DNA of 64,000 nt, from NCBI GenBank assembly GCA_000277545.1, contig AKXM01000026.1, positions 1-64,000 of the forward strand, given 5' to 3'. Numbering within the stretch: position 1 is the first letter of the stretch; each line of letters starts with the position of its first letter. Source of the stretch: Enterobacter sp. Ag1. Its GTDB lineage: Bacteria > Pseudomonadota > Gammaproteobacteria > Enterobacterales > Enterobacteriaceae. Below are positions 48,218 to 58,770 of this stretch, one piece after another. The position numbers and the translations under genes were made by a program. Under the pieces are notes generated by a model. The model was not told where the DNA came from, ran no database searches, and saw nothing but the letters and a program-made list of their open reading frames with translations.

Positions 48218-48973
48218 ATGAGCCTGGTGCAGAACCTGATAAAAAAAGCCTTTGCAACGGCGAACGCTAACGAAGCCGCAAGCTTCCTTGCCAGCGCGTG
48301 CAACCGTATGAAAGCGCATAATAAAGAGCAAATTCAGGCCGAGGTTAGCGCAGCATTAGTTAACGTTAATCTTGTTCGCATCAGTGAAAAACCGCCGCAA
48401 ACCAAAACGGTTTACCAGGACTCGCCGGAAACCCTCCGTCGCCTGAGAGAAGCTGAGTCACTCTCCACCAGCCTGCTTGCCCAGCTGCGAGAAGCCCAGC
48501 AGCGCTCCGCTCAGGGTAACACCGTAGAAACAACCACCCGCCTGCAACGATATGAAAAACAGGTCACAGAGCTCCAGAAAGCGCTGAATATCAGTCAGGA
48601 AATGCACCTGAAAGAATCTGCCCTGGTGCGCAGCGTGATGCAGCGGGAAATCGACGAGCTGAAAAGCCTGCTGAACCGCCAGAAAGAGTCCGGCTCCGGG
48701 CTGCTGGAGACACATCAGCGGGAAAAGGCCGAGCTTCATCAGCGCCTGGAAGCCGCCGACGAACTGATTAAAACCCAGCAGGAAGCGCGCTACAAAGCGG
48801 AAGCGGAAGTGGCGATCCTGCAGGAAAAACTCGAGAATCTGCGCGCCGATAACCATTACAGCTTTGAGCAGTGTGAAACCCTGAACGCCAGGCTCACCAA
48901 AACAATCGATGAGCTGCTCGCCACCCGCAACACGCTGAGCGCCCACTTCGGCCACTGGTTAACGAACAAATAA
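48218..48973 (+). CDS. Uncharacterised coiled-coil protein with DUF2786-like N-terminus
   Basis: A 251-residue, probably cytoplasmic protein with no signal peptide. The first 35 residues (LIKKAFATANANEAASFLAS and ACNRMKAHN) resemble the DUF2786 helical motif found in phage and accessory proteins. From about residue 75 to 235 the sequence is heptad-rich and charged (LRRLREAESLSTSLLAQLRE, LHQRLEAADELIKTQQEARY), a long coiled coil. It is not part of the E. coli bax-malS interval, so it is an insertion. No function can be assigned. AGGA lies eleven bases upstream of ATG. Confidence 0.7.
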   Translation: MSLVQNLIKKAFATANANEAASFLASACNRMKAHNKEQIQAEVSAALVNVNLVRISEKPPQTKTVYQDSPETLRRLREAESLSTSLLAQLREAQQRSAQGNTVETTTRLQRYEKQVTELQKALNISQEMHLKESALVRSVMQREIDELKSLLNRQKESGSGLLETHQREKAELHQRLEAADELIKTQQEARYKAEAEVAILQEKLENLRADNHYSFEQCETLNARLTKTIDELLATRNTLSAHFGHWLTNK

Positions 48974-49091
48974 AAACGTTAACACCGTCACTCACCCCGG
49001 CGGCTACACCCTGTAAAACACACGGGCAGGATGAGCGCATGTTTCCAGGGGCATGGCAAACTGCGCAATAAATCCTCACTGGATGATGCGT

Positions 49092-51122
49092 ATGACACGA
49101 CTCTCTCTCTGCCTGTTGTTCACGCCCTGCCTTGCATTCGCGGGCTGGAACGCGCCTGGGCTTTCTGCTTTTCAGGCCACACATCCGGGCTTGTTTACCA
49201 GCGCAACACACCTCGATAAAAGTATCCTTCCCCTCAGGCTGACGCAGGATAATCAATGCTGGCAGCCCTCAGAGGCCATCAAACTTAATCAGGTTCTGTC
49301 CCTGACGCCTTGCGCCGGGGATGCCCCGACGTGGCGGGTTTTCCGCGCCGGAGAGTACCAGGCGCAAATAGATACCCGCAGCGGGACGCCAACGCTGATG
49401 CTGACCCTTCAGCCGGAGGCCAGCAGTCAGCCCCTGCAAGTGATGGCGCAGTGCCCGAAATGGGATGGAAAGCCGCTCAACGTCGATGTCAGCAGCACTT
49501 TTGCTGAAGGATCGGTTGTGCGGGATTTCTACAGCGGGAATACGGCCCAGGTTGAGCAAGGCCACATCACGCTGATGCCCGCGGCCGGAAGCGGCGCTTT
49601 ATTGCTGCTGGAATCTGCCACTGTGGCGAAGCCTGCCCCGTTTAGCTGGCAGAATGCGACGGTCTATTTCGTTCTCACCGACCGTTTTGAAAACGGCAAC
49701 CCGGCGAACGACCACAGCTATGGCCGCCATAAAGACGGCATGCAGGAAATAGGCACCTTCCACGGCGGCGACCTTGCCGGGCTGACCAGCAAACTGGATT
49801 ACCTGCAGCAGCTTGGCGTTAACGCGCTCTGGATAAGCTCCCCGCTGGAGCAAATTCACGGCTGGGTGGGCGGCGGCACCAAAGGTGATTTCCCGCATTA
49901 CGCCTACCACGGCTATTACACCCAGGACTGGACGAAGCTTGATGCCAACATGGGCAACGAAGCCGATCTCCGCCGACTGGTGGATGAAGCCCATCAGCGC
50001 GGGATCCGCATTCTGTTTGACGTCGTGATGAATCACACCGGATACGCGACGCTCGCCGACATGCAGGCATACCAGTTTGGTGCCCTCTATCTCAAAGGTG
50101 ATGAACTTAAAAAAACCCTCGGCGAGCGCTGGACTGACTGGAAGCCAGCCCCGGGCCAAAGCTGGCACAGCTTTAACGATTACATCAACTTCAGCGACAA
50201 GGCCGCGTGGGATAAGTGGTGGGGCAAAGCCTGGATCAGAACGGATATTGGCGATTACGACAATCCCGGCTTTGACGATTTAACCATGTCGCTCGCCTTC
50301 CTGCCCGATTTGAAAACCGAAGCGACCGCGCCAGCAGAATTACCGGCGTTTTACAGCCGCAAGCCGGATACCGCTGCAAAGGCGATTCCGGGCTACACGG
50401 TTCGCGATTACCTGACCCACTGGCTAAGTCAGTGGGTGCGTGACTACGGCATTGATGGCTTCAGGGTCGATACGGCAAAACACGTCGAAAAAGCGGCCTG
50501 GCAGCAATTAAAAACGCAGTCCAGCGCGGCATTGGCTGAATGGAAACAAGTCAACCCGGACAAAAAAATTGACGATGCTCCGTTCTGGATGACGGGCGAA
50601 GCCTGGGGGCATGGCGTGATGAAAAGCGACTACTACGCCAGCGGCTTCGACGCGATGATCAACTTCGACTATCAGGAACAGGCGGCCAAAGCCGTAGATT
50701 GCCTGGCCACGATTGGCCCGACCTGGCAGCAAATGTCTGACAAACTTCAGCAATTCAACGTGCTGAGCTACCTCTCCTCCCACGACACCCGCCTGTTCCG
50801 GGAAGGTGGACAAAAAGCGGCGGAGCTGTTGCTGCTCACGCCAGGCGCGGTGCAAATCTTCTACGGGGATGAAACCCAAAGGCCGTTTGGCCCGACGGGC
50901 TCTGACCCACTACAGGGCACCCGCTCAGACATGAACTGGCAGGATGCCACCGGCCCGCAGGCCACAACGCTTGCCCACTGGCAGAAGCTGAGCCAGTTCC
51001 GCGCCCGCCACCAGGCCATCGGCGCAGGAAAACAAACCACGTTGAGCATAAAACAGGGCTATGCCTTTAGCCGGGTCAGCGGGGATGACAAGGTGATCGT
51101 GGTGTGGGCGGGCAATCCATAG
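49092..51122 (+). CDS. malS: Periplasmic alpha-amylase MalS
   Basis: A 676-residue exported alpha-amylase (GH13) that cleaves maltodextrins in the periplasm. The signal peptide is MTRLSLCLLFTPCLAFAGW-like. After a non-catalytic N-terminal domain with two Cys pairs, the GH13 blocks appear in order: FDVVMNHTG (region I), GFRVDTAKHV with nucleophile Asp (II), TGEAWGHG with acid Glu (III) and SSHDTRLF (IV). ATG 49092 gives the E. coli length; ATGs at 49083, 49086 and 49053 are alternatives and none has a strong ribosome site. GGATGA hexamers near 49027 and 49081 resemble MalT half-sites but are not sufficient. Confidence 0.94.
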   Translation: MTRLSLCLLFTPCLAFAGWNAPGLSAFQATHPGLFTSATHLDKSILPLRLTQDNQCWQPSEAIKLNQVLSLTPCAGDAPTWRVFRAGEYQAQIDTRSGTPTLMLTLQPEASSQPLQVMAQCPKWDGKPLNVDVSSTFAEGSVVRDFYSGNTAQVEQGHITLMPAAGSGALLLLESATVAKPAPFSWQNATVYFVLTDRFENGNPANDHSYGRHKDGMQEIGTFHGGDLAGLTSKLDYLQQLGVNALWISSPLEQIHGWVGGGTKGDFPHYAYHGYYTQDWTKLDANMGNEADLRRLVDEAHQRGIRILFDVVMNHTGYATLADMQAYQFGALYLKGDELKKTLGERWTDWKPAPGQSWHSFNDYINFSDKAAWDKWWGKAWIRTDIGDYDNPGFDDLTMSLAFLPDLKTEATAPAELPAFYSRKPDTAAKAIPGYTVRDYLTHWLSQWVRDYGIDGFRVDTAKHVEKAAWQQLKTQSSAALAEWKQVNPDKKIDDAPFWMTGEAWGHGVMKSDYYASGFDAMINFDYQEQAAKAVDCLATIGPTWQQMSDKLQQFNVLSYLSSHDTRLFREGGQKAAELLLLTPGAVQIFYGDETQRPFGPTGSDPLQGTRSDMNWQDATGPQATTLAHWQKLSQFRARHQAIGAGKQTTLSIKQGYAFSRVSGDDKVIVVWAGNP

Positions 51123-51159
51123 GCGTTAAAGCCCCTCAGCAAGGGAGAAAATAAGCGGT

Positions 51160-51199
51160 TTATTCCCTCTCCGTGAGGGAGAGGGTTAGGGTGAGGGTA
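51160..51199. repeat. REP element downstream of malS
   Basis: TATTCCCTCTCC-GTGA-GGGAGAGGGTTAGGGTGAGGG matches the dppA-dppB element, including the TTAGGGTGAGG tail, 38 bases after the malS stop. Confidence 0.85.
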
Positions 51200-51365
51200 A
51201 TAACGCCACATCCCTGAAAAGAGCGCCCGGCTTCAACATATCCTGCTGCACAGCACAAATCACACAGCATATTCGCCAACAGTGGCTATGCTTACCGGGT
51301 TTGCACGGCGTTATTTGTAGCGCTATGGTTAGCCTCTTTTCAAAAGTATTCAGCAGACCCACGTT

Positions 51366-52619
51366 ATGACGTTTTCACTTTTCGGCGATAAATTCACCCG
51401 CCATGCAGGCATCACCCGCCTGATGGAGGATCTCAACGACGGCCTGCGCACACCAGGCGCCATCATGCTTGGCGGTGGCAACCCTGCGCAGATCCCGGCG
51501 ATGAACGACTACTTCCAGCAGCTGCTTTCCGAGATGCTGGCCAGCGGTAAACTGACCGACACACTATGCAACTACGACGGTCCGCAGGGGAAAAGTGAAC
51601 TGCTAAAATTGCTTGCCGGTATGCTGCGCGATGAACTGGGTTGGGACATCGAACCACAGAATATTGCACTAACAAACGGCAGTCAGAGTGCATTTTTCTA
51701 CTTGTTTAACCTTTTCGCCGGACGTCATGCGGATGGTCGCACCAAAAAGGTGCTCTTCCCGCTGGCGCCGGAGTACATTGGCTACGCGGATGCCGGACTG
51801 GAAGAAGAGCTGTTTGTCTCCACCCGTCCGAACATCGAACTGTTGCCGGAAGGCCAGTTTAAGTACCACGTTGACTTCGAACACCTGCATATCGGCGAAG
51901 ATACCGGCATGATCTGCGTATCTCGTCCGACGAACCCGACCGGCAACGTAATCACCGACGAAGAACTGATGAACCTGGACGCGCTGGCGAACCAGCACGG
52001 CATTCCGCTGGTGATCGATAACGCCTACGGCGTGCCTTTCCCCGGCATCATCTTTAGCGAAGCCCGCCCGCTGTGGAACCCGAACATCATCCTGTGCATG
52101 AGTCTGTCCAAGCTCGGCCTGCCGGGCAGCCGCTGTGGGATCATTATCGCTAACGAGAAAATCATCTCCGCCATCAGCAACATGAACGGCATTATCAGCC
52201 TGGCGCCGGGCGGCATTGGCCCAGCCATGGCCTGCGAAATGATTAAGCGGAACGATCTGCTGCGCCTGTCTGAAACGGTTATCAAGCCGTTTTACTACCA
52301 GCGCGTGCAGGAGACTATCGCCGTACTCCGCCGCTATCTGTCGCCGGAACGCTGCCTGATCCACAAGCCGGAAGGCGCTATCTTCCTGTGGTTGTGGTTT
52401 AAAGACCTGCCGATCACCACCGAGCTGCTGTACCAGCGCCTGAAAAAGCGCGGCGTGCTGATGGTGCCGGGCGATTACTTCTTCCCGGGGCTGGACAAGC
52501 CGTGGCCGCACACGCACCAGTGCATGCGCATGAACTATGTCCCGGAGCCGGAAAAGATCGAGGCAGGGGTGAAAATCCTGGCTGAAGAGATTGAGCGAGC
52601 CTGGGCGGAAGCCGAATAA
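51366..52619 (+). CDS. avtA: Valine-pyruvate aminotransferase
   Basis: A 417-residue PLP-dependent class I aminotransferase producing alanine from pyruvate and valine. The PLP Lys lies in CMSLSKLGLPGSRCGI. Other cofactor contacts are SRPTNPTGNVITDEEL, DNAYGVPFPG and the final Arg in HQCMRMNYVPEPEKI. Length equals E. coli AvtA. The ATG has a poor ribosome site (ACCCACGTT), which may reflect an incorrect memory of the start or real weak initiation; no other in-frame ATG precedes it. Confidence 0.95.
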   Translation: MTFSLFGDKFTRHAGITRLMEDLNDGLRTPGAIMLGGGNPAQIPAMNDYFQQLLSEMLASGKLTDTLCNYDGPQGKSELLKLLAGMLRDELGWDIEPQNIALTNGSQSAFFYLFNLFAGRHADGRTKKVLFPLAPEYIGYADAGLEEELFVSTRPNIELLPEGQFKYHVDFEHLHIGEDTGMICVSRPTNPTGNVITDEELMNLDALANQHGIPLVIDNAYGVPFPGIIFSEARPLWNPNIILCMSLSKLGLPGSRCGIIIANEKIISAISNMNGIISLAPGGIGPAMACEMIKRNDLLRLSETVIKPFYYQRVQETIAVLRRYLSPERCLIHKPEGAIFLWLWFKDLPITTELLYQRLKKRGVLMVPGDYFFPGLDKPWPHTHQCMRMNYVPEPEKIEAGVKILAEEIERAWAEAE

Positions 52620-52633
52620 CGAGTAACAATGTA

Positions 52634-52658
52634 AAACGGGGCTTAATGCCCCGCTTTC
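52634..52658. terminator. Bidirectional terminator between avtA and the nickel permease
   Basis: CGGGGC / GCCCCG hairpin with TTAAT loop, T-rich on the plus side (TTTCTT) and AAAA on the other, between two convergent stops. Confidence 0.8.
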
Positions 52659-53681
52659 TTATCTCACCACTAAAGCGTCATAGCCTTTCCAGCGGTAGTT
52701 CAGCATCGAAATCCCCCAGCAGGCGATAAACAGCCCGACCACAACAAATCCGGCGTTGCCGAGGTTGTCGTTGAGCGCACCAACCCACTGCCAGATCCCG
52801 TCCTCTAACTGGAATTTATCAGCCAGCAGGCCCAGCGCTTCAAGCCCACCGATAAACAACGCCACCACCACAGAAGTGCCGGTAATCGTCATGTTGTAGT
52901 AGAGCTTGCGCTGCGGTTTGTTAAACGCCCAGCCGTAGGCACCCACCATAATCACGTTGTCGAGGGTATCCACCAGCGCCATGCCGCTGGCAAACAGCGC
53001 CGGGAATACCAGAATCGACCAGATGGACATGCCGCTGGAGGCGCTGGCGGCAGAAATGCCCAACACACCAATTTCGGTGGCGGTGTCAAAGCCGAGGCCG
53101 AACAGGAAGCCGACCAGGTACATGTGCCAGCTTTTGCCGATCAGGCGAAAAACAGAGTTAAACAGCCAGCTCATCATGCCGCCGCCGGTCATTTCCGTCG
53201 CATCTGCAGCCAGCGGTTCACCGCGTTTAAGCTGGCGGAAGTTGCGCCACACGCCACGCAGGATGACCAAGTTAACCAGCGCCATCGCCAGCAGGAAGCA
53301 GGCCGACACGGCGGTGCCGATCACGCCGCCAACGTCATGGAACCAGTCCATTTTTTGCTGGAAAGCCGCAGCAGTAGCTGCAATGGCGACAGAAGCCAGA
53401 ATCACAATGCTGGAGTGACCCAACGAGAACCAGGCTCCCACGCCAAACGGGCGTTTGCCCTGCTGCATCATTTTGCGGGTGACGTTATCAATCGCGGCGA
53501 TATGGTCGGCGTCTACCGCGTGGCGCAGGCCGTAGCACCAGGCCAACAGGCTGGCCGCCATCAGCGCCGAGCTGTGGTTAAACGCCGCCAGCGCCCAGGC
53601 CCAGGCGGCAAAGTTAGCAGCCACTAAAACCGCCAGCAGCAGGCCGGCGCGCGGGTTGTCACGAAGAACACGCATTAACAT
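52659..53681 (-). CDS. NiCoT-family nickel/cobalt permease (HoxN/NixA type)
   Basis: A 340-residue inner-membrane importer with about eight hydrophobic segments. The NiCoT signature [17 protein letters not shown] (about 52-68), LGHSSIVI, and [14 protein letters not shown] are all present. Such proteins supply Ni(II) for hydrogenases, or Co(II). Its start overlaps the hypF 3' end by 23 bases, and AGGA lies eight bases upstream of ATG 53681; ATG 53675 is an alternative. Co-location with the hydrogenase-3 and HypF genes points to nickel for HycE. Confidence 0.92.
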   Translation of the reverse strand: MLMRVLRDNPRAGLLLAVLVAANFAAWAWALAAFNHSSALMAASLLAWCYGLRHAVDADHIAAIDNVTRKMMQQGKRPFGVGAWFSLGHSSIVILASVAIAATAAAFQQKMDWFHDVGGVIGTAVSACFLLAMALVNLVILRGVWRNFRQLKRGEPLAADATEMTGGGMMSWLFNSVFRLIGKSWHMYLVGFLFGLGFDTATEIGVLGISAASASSGMSIWSILVFPALFASGMALVDTLDNVIMVGAYGWAFNKPQRKLYYNMTITGTSVVVALFIGGLEALGLLADKFQLEDGIWQWVGALNDNLGNAGFVVVGLFIACWGISMLNYRWKGYDALVVR

Positions 53682-55917
53682 CTTTTTTATCCTTGTGGTG
53701 ATTCAAATAGCGGGCAGCGGCAACCACTGCCTGCCCCAGGGAAAGCGCCCCGTCACCGGCGGGAAGCCGCGTCGGGAAGAGAGGGGTGAAATCGGAGAGA
53801 TAGAACGCCAGGCGCTCGCGCAGCAGCCGGTTGTGCAGCACGCCACCGCAGCAGGCCACGGTGGTCACGCCGGTGAGCAGGGCATGATGGCGAACCAGCG
53901 CCGACAGGCCTTTCGCCAGGGCATCGTGAAACGCCCAGGCCCGCGCTCCGGCCTCGCCCTGCCAGCCAAACCATTGCCGCCAGAAGGCCGCCAGATCGAG
54001 ATGACCGTTCACCAACGGCAGCGTGACAGGGTGCGAGCAGGGGCCAGCGTCCAGCGCCAGGGCTTCAAGGTGACAGGCGGCTTCGCCTTCATAGCTTTGT
54101 TGGTAAGGCGCACAGTTGAGCGCGGTGGCAACGGCATCAAACAGCCGCCCGCAGGATGAGGCTAGTGGGGCATTAACTCCGCGAGCCACCGCTTTTGCCA
54201 GAGGTCGCCAGGCCTGCGCCCGCACAGCTTCTGTTTCGGGATAACGCTGCCAGCCGGGCACAAACGCCTCGCACTGAGCGAGCAGGTTACGCCACGGCTG
54301 CACGGCGGCCAGATCTCCCCCCGGCAACGCCACGGCCGGCAATCCGCCGAGAGAGACACAGCGCCGGTAATTCACCAGCAGGCATTCGCCGCCCCAAAGC
54401 TGGCCAGCTTCGCCATAGCCAATGCCGTCCAGCGCAAGGGCAATGACGTTGCCGCCGTTCAGCGGCCAGCCGTGTTCGGCCAGGCAGGCCGCCGTATGGG
54501 CGTGGTGATGCAGTACTTCAGTAACAGGAAGCGCCATGTCATGCCCCACCTGCGCGCTGCGGTAGTAAGGATGTGCGTCGAGCGCGACATGCTCTGCCTT
54601 AAAGCCGTAGATCTCGCTCATCAGCGCCAGCGAGCTTTGCCATTGGGCCTCCACGCCCTCCTGAGCCAAATCGCCAAAATGCTGACTCAGCACCGCCTGC
54701 CCGCCGCGAACCAGGCAGAAGGTATTTTTGAGATCGCCCCCCAACGCCAGAATCGGCGGCAGGTCTTTAAAGCCAGCGGGCAAAGGAAGCGCATCCGGCA
54801 CAAAACCTCGCGCACGGCGCAGCATTTCGCCGCTGGCTCGCATCACCGAGTCGTCCATGCGCTGAAGAATGTCCCGGTTATGCAGCAGAAAACCGTCGGC
54901 AATACCGTCCAAATCCTGAAGCGCCTGAGCATTGTCGATGGCTGGCGGCCTGCCGTTGAGGTTCCCGGAGGTCATCACCAGCGGGCCACCAAAGTCCTGA
55001 ACCAGCAGGTGCTGGAGCGGGTTAGCGGGCAGCATTACGCCGGTTTCGTTTCGCCCCGGCGCCACGGCAGCGCTCAGCTCAGGCAAAACATCACTCGCCA
55101 CCAGCACCACCGGTGCTGCAGGCGTGGCAAGCCGCGCCATGGCCTCATCAGGCAACCCTTCGGGCGTAGCAATCATCACCGCCAGCGGTTTGGCGGGCCG
55201 CTGCTTACGCGCCCGGAGGCGTTCAACGGCGGCATTGTTACGGGCATCCACGGCAAGGTGAAAACCGCCCAAACCTTTAACCGCCACGATTTTTCCCTCA
55301 CGCAGCGCGGCAACGGCCAGGGCGACCGCCTGCTCGCCGTCCAGTCGCTGCGCGCCCTGCTGCCAGTAGATCTGCGGCCCGCAGTCCGGGCAAGCTACCG
55401 GCTGAGCGTGAAAACGCCTGTCCATCGGGTTGCGATATTCTTCCTCGCAGGCGGCACAGAGCGGAAACGCCGCCATCACCGTGGACGGACGGTCATAAGG
55501 CATCGCCCGGATGATGGTGAAACGTGGCCCACAGTGAGTGCAGTTGATAAACGGGTAGCGGTAGCGGCGGTCGGTCGGATCGTTAAGCTCGCGCAGGCAT
55601 TCCGGGCAGGTGGCGGCATCCGGTACGATTTGGGTGTCCATCGCGCCATGGCCGCTGTGGCGAATGCTAAAGTCCTGGGGCAAAACGTCCCAGAAAATTG
55701 GCTGCTGCGCCACGCTGTCGATGCGCGCCAGCGGCGGGCAGTATTCGTGCAGTTCGCTCAGAAACGCTTCCGGGTTGGCCACCAGACGAACCACAACGCC
55801 TTCGCCATCGTTGCAGACATCGCCCATCAGCTTCAGCCGCTGTGCGATTTGCCAGACAAAGGGGCGGAAACCAACGCCCTGGACTTTACCGCGAATGCGG
55901 AGTTCGGTGCCCCTCAC
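53659..55917 (-). CDS. hypF: Carbamoyltransferase HypF (hydrogenase maturation)
   Basis: A 752-residue protein from GTG 55917. It makes the thiocarbamate on HypE used for the CN ligands of [NiFe] hydrogenases. Domains in order: acylphosphatase ([19 protein letters not shown]), two zinc-finger pairs (CPECLREL...NCTHCG and CAACEEEY...ACPDCG), YrdC-like ([14 protein letters not shown]), and Kae1/carbamoyltransferase (HHHAHTAA metal site). The frame extends upstream to GTG 56001, whose GTGA overlaps the fdhF stop, and includes GTG 55968. The extra residues ([20 protein letters not shown]) are encoded by a REP element, so I prefer 55917, which restores the E. coli-like length. The element itself places GGGGAGAGGG five bases before this GTG. 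Confidence 0.9.
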   Translation of the reverse strand: MRGTELRIRGKVQGVGFRPFVWQIAQRLKLMGDVCNDGEGVVVRLVANPEAFLSELHEYCPPLARIDSVAQQPIFWDVLPQDFSIRHSGHGAMDTQIVPDAATCPECLRELNDPTDRRYRYPFINCTHCGPRFTIIRAMPYDRPSTVMAAFPLCAACEEEYRNPMDRRFHAQPVACPDCGPQIYWQQGAQRLDGEQAVALAVAALREGKIVAVKGLGGFHLAVDARNNAAVERLRARKQRPAKPLAVMIATPEGLPDEAMARLATPAAPVVLVASDVLPELSAAVAPGRNETGVMLPANPLQHLLVQDFGGPLVMTSGNLNGRPPAIDNAQALQDLDGIADGFLLHNRDILQRMDDSVMRASGEMLRRARGFVPDALPLPAGFKDLPPILALGGDLKNTFCLVRGGQAVLSQHFGDLAQEGVEAQWQSSLALMSEIYGFKAEHVALDAHPYYRSAQVGHDMALPVTEVLHHHAHTAACLAEHGWPLNGGNVIALALDGIGYGEAGQLWGGECLLVNYRRCVSLGGLPAVALPGGDLAAVQPWRNLLAQCEAFVPGWQRYPETEAVRAQAWRPLAKAVARGVNAPLASSCGRLFDAVATALNCAPYQQSYEGEAACHLEALALDAGPCSHPVTLPLVNGHLDLAAFWRQWFGWQGEAGARAWAFHDALAKGLSALVRHHALLTGVTTVACCGGVLHNRLLRERLAFYLSDFTPLFPTRLPAGDGALSLGQAVVAAARYLNHHKDKKDVNACSS

Positions 55918-55946
55918 CCTGGCCCTCTCCCCAGAGGGGAGAGGGG
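55911..55946. repeat. REP element inside the 5' end of the hypF reading frame
   Basis: CCCTCACCCTGGCCCTCTCCCC then AGAGGGGAGAGGGG is the same head-plus-hairpin unit found at six other places. It lies at the fdhF-hypF junction with a further GGGGTGAGGGT at 55982-55992 just before the fdhF stop. Confidence 0.88.
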
Positions 55947-55997
55947 ACAAATCGAGTTCAGACTCCACGATTCCTTCATCCGGGGTGAGGGTAAAAA

Positions 55998-58148
55998 TCA
56001 CGCTTCCACCGCCTCGCGCAGCCGCGCCTTCATGCTGTTATAGGTCGTTTGCGCATAGCTCTCCGCCCACGCCTGATCCTCAATCGCGCTAACGTTCACC
56101 GCGCAATATTTGGTTTCCGGCGTTTTGGAGATCGGGTCGAGATTGTCCTGCGTCAGCTCGTTACAGGCGCCAATCCACCATTGATAGGTCATATAGACTG
56201 AGCCTTTGTTAATGCGCTCGTTCACGTCCGCGCGGCTGATAACCTTGCCGCGACGCGAACTTACCCAGACCAGTTGCCGATCTTTGATACCTAGCGCGTC
56301 CGCATCCAGCGGGTTGATTTGCACAAAGCCGGGTTCATCCGCGAGGGTTTGCAGCGCCGCGCAGTTGCCGGTCATCGAGCGGCAGGAGTAGTGCCCGACT
56401 TCGCGGACGGTGCAAAGCACCAGCGGGTAGGTATCGTCAGGCACTTCAGCGGGCGAACGCCAGGCGGCGGCAAACAGTTGCCCTTTGCCGCTTGGCGTGT
56501 CGAATTTGCTGTCTTTGTAGAGATACGGCGTACCGGGGTGGTCCAGCGTCGGGCAAGGCCACTGCACGTGTCCCATATCGCCCATTTTTTCGTAGGTGAC
56601 GCCGTAAAACAGCGGGCACAGCTCACGCAGCTCATCCCAGATTTGCTGGTTGTTTTCATAGTGCATTGGGTAGCCCATCGCCGTCGAAAGCAGGCTGATG
56701 ATTTCCCAGTCGCGCTTCACGTTGTATTTCGCCTCGATGGCTTTCTCGAAGCGCTGGAAGCCCCGGTCGGCACAGGTAAAGACGCCGCCGTGCTCGCCCC
56801 AGGACGTGGCGGGCAGCAGCACATCAGCGACTTCGGCGGTTTTGGTCATGAAGATGTCCTGCACCACCACAAAGTCGAGCGCCTCAAATCCTTTGCGCAC
56901 CAGGCCCAGGTCCGCTTCGGTCTGGAGCGGATCTTCACCCATGATGTAGTAGGCTTTGACTTTGCCCTCTATCGCCAGGTGCGGTACTTCGGTAATACGC
57001 ACGCCAACTTTGTCATCCATCACCGCCGGGTCAATCCCCCAGGCTTTAGCAAACTTCGCGCGCACTTCAGGATCAACCACATCCTGGTAGCCGGGGAACT
57101 GGTTAGGCAACACGCCCATATCGCAGGCTCCCTGCACGTTGTTCTGCCCGCGTACTGGGCCAACGCCAACGTTTTCACGCCCCAGGTTGCCGGTGAGCAG
57201 CGCCAGGCTGGACAGCCCTTTGACCACGTCTACCGCCTGGCCGAACTGGGTTACGCCCATGCCCCACATGATGGTGGCGGATGGCGCTGCGGCGAAGGTG
57301 CGCATCGCCTGGCGAACCTGCAGAGCCGGTACGCCGGTTAAATGCTCGACGTCCTCCGGCGCGTAGTCCTTCACGGTTTCGCGGTAAGCCTCCAGCCCTT
57401 CGGCATATTTGGCGACGTACTCTTTGTCGTACAGCTGCTCTTCCAGCAGGACATAGCCAAAGGCGTTCACCAGCGCCATGTTGCAGCCGTTTTTGATTTG
57501 CAGATGCTGATCGGCAATGCGGGCGGTTTCGATGCGGCGCGGGTCGCAGACAATGATTTTCGCGCCGTTGCTTTTGGCTTTAATCACCCGACGAGCCACG
57601 ATAGGGTGAGAGTCGGCGCAGTTGTAGCCCACCACCAGCAGGCATTTGGAGTTTTCGATATCGCCGATGGAGTTGCTCATCGCCCCGTTCCCCAGCGTTG
57701 CCTGCAGCCCGGCCACGCTTGGGCCGTGGCACACGCGGGCGCAGCAGTCGACGTTGTTGGTGTTCAGCACCGCGCGGGCGAATTTCTGCATCACAAAGTT
57801 GGTTTCGTTCCCCGTTCCGCGCGAAGAACCGGTGGTCATAATGGCGCGAGGGCCGAACTGCTCTTTGATCGCCTTCAGGCGCGCAGCGGTATAGCTAATC
57901 GCTTCTTCCCAGCTTACCGGCTGCAGTTTGCCGCCCTTCTCGTAGCGGATCATCGGCTGCGTCAGGCGTGGCGTCAGCAGTTTGGTGTCGTTAAGAAAAT
58001 CCCAGCCGTAGTAGCCTTTCAGGCAGAGTTCGTTTTGGTTAGTCACGCCCCCGGCCGCTTCGGCGCGAATAATTTTGTTGTTCTCAACGACCAGTTTCAG
58101 TTTGCAGCCGGCCCCGCAGTAAGGGCAGACGCTGGTAATTTTTTTCAT
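55998..58148 (-). CDS. fdhF: Formate dehydrogenase H catalytic subunit, cysteine (non-selenium) form
   Basis: A 716-residue molybdopterin enzyme oxidising formate to CO2 for formate hydrogenlyase. N-terminal [4Fe-4S] ligands: [17 protein letters not shown] and [10 protein letters not shown]. Cofactor contacts: [40 protein letters not shown] and STWGEH-like ATSWGEHGG. Residue 140, in [14 protein letters not shown], is encoded by TGC at 57731-57729; E. coli FdhF has selenocysteine (TGA) at exactly this residue. No internal TGA exists. It lies 37 bases after hydN and its stop is followed directly by the hypF region. Start ATG 58148 gives [11 protein letters not shown]. Confidence 0.95.
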   Translation of the reverse strand: MKKITSVCPYCGAGCKLKLVVENNKIIRAEAAGGVTNQNELCLKGYYGWDFLNDTKLLTPRLTQPMIRYEKGGKLQPVSWEEAISYTAARLKAIKEQFGPRAIMTTGSSRGTGNETNFVMQKFARAVLNTNNVDCCARVCHGPSVAGLQATLGNGAMSNSIGDIENSKCLLVVGYNCADSHPIVARRVIKAKSNGAKIIVCDPRRIETARIADQHLQIKNGCNMALVNAFGYVLLEEQLYDKEYVAKYAEGLEAYRETVKDYAPEDVEHLTGVPALQVRQAMRTFAAAPSATIMWGMGVTQFGQAVDVVKGLSSLALLTGNLGRENVGVGPVRGQNNVQGACDMGVLPNQFPGYQDVVDPEVRAKFAKAWGIDPAVMDDKVGVRITEVPHLAIEGKVKAYYIMGEDPLQTEADLGLVRKGFEALDFVVVQDIFMTKTAEVADVLLPATSWGEHGGVFTCADRGFQRFEKAIEAKYNVKRDWEIISLLSTAMGYPMHYENNQQIWDELRELCPLFYGVTYEKMGDMGHVQWPCPTLDHPGTPYLYKDSKFDTPSGKGQLFAAAWRSPAEVPDDTYPLVLCTVREVGHYSCRSMTGNCAALQTLADEPGFVQINPLDADALGIKDRQLVWVSSRRGKVISRADVNERINKGSVYMTYQWWIGACNELTQDNLDPISKTPETKYCAVNVSAIEDQAWAESYAQTTYNSMKARLREAVEA

Positions 58149-58185
58149 CAGTAACAGACCTGTTAAAAGTTGAAATGCAAAGGGA

Positions 58186-58731
58186 TTAGAACGTCAGCGC
58201 CGCAGGGGCATCTAACGCGGCACGGCGACGTTTTTCCGCGCTCATTTGTTCCAGCCGGTTACGGTCCACGCACAGGATGGCGTTGGTCGGGCAGGCTTCC
58301 AGGCAGGCCGGGCCAGCCTCGCGGTGGTAGCAAAGGTCACATTTGTTGGCCTCAGCTTTTTCCGCCATCACGTTTAGCCCGGCACCGCTGTTGCGGATCA
58401 CTGGCCGCACGACGACCTCCATCGCGCCATAAGGGCAGGCAACGACGCAGGTTTTGCAGCCGATGCAGCGTTCCTGCATGACGTGGACAAAGCCCTGGTC
58501 CCGGCTGATGGCGCCGTTAGGGCAGACGTTGGCACAGGGCGCGTCCTCGCACTGGCGACACATGGTGGCGGTAGACACATTCACGCCTTTGATGACGTGA
58601 ATACGCGGTAAGAAGGTTTGGGGGGTCAGCGCCGAACAGTCCTGGTTCTCCTGGTGAGAGACCACGCACGCCACCTCACAAGTGCGGCAGCCGATGCATT
58701 TGCTCGAATCGGCAATGATGAAGCGGTTCAT
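58186..58731 (-). CDS. hydN: Electron-transfer iron-sulfur protein HydN
   Basis: A 181-residue ferredoxin-like protein with four [4Fe-4S] clusters: CIGCRTCEVAC, CRQCEDAPCANVCP, CIGCKTCVVACP and CDLCYHREAGPACLEACP. It is homologous to HycB and is needed for FdhF-dependent activity in E. coli. ATG 58731 (MNRFIIADSSKC) has GGAG at six bases; an ATG directly before it (58734) and an open frame to 58746 are less suitable. Here it is coupled to fdhF, a logical partner, whereas in E. coli it precedes hypF. Confidence 0.94.
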   Translation of the reverse strand: MNRFIIADSSKCIGCRTCEVACVVSHQENQDCSALTPQTFLPRIHVIKGVNVSTATMCRQCEDAPCANVCPNGAISRDQGFVHVMQERCIGCKTCVVACPYGAMEVVVRPVIRNSGAGLNVMAEKAEANKCDLCYHREAGPACLEACPTNAILCVDRNRLEQMSAEKRRRAALDAPAALTF

Positions 58732-58770
58732 CATGAACTCCTGCAATAAGTGTGTTATTGCGTGGGGTTA

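Noticed and set aside
49000-49092. MalT operator boxes upstream of malS
   Set aside because: Only isolated GGATGA hexamers were found, with no paired arrangement, so no regulatory feature is claimed.
54472-56043. 523-codon open frame antisense to hypF
   Set aside because: Shadow of hypF; no family features.
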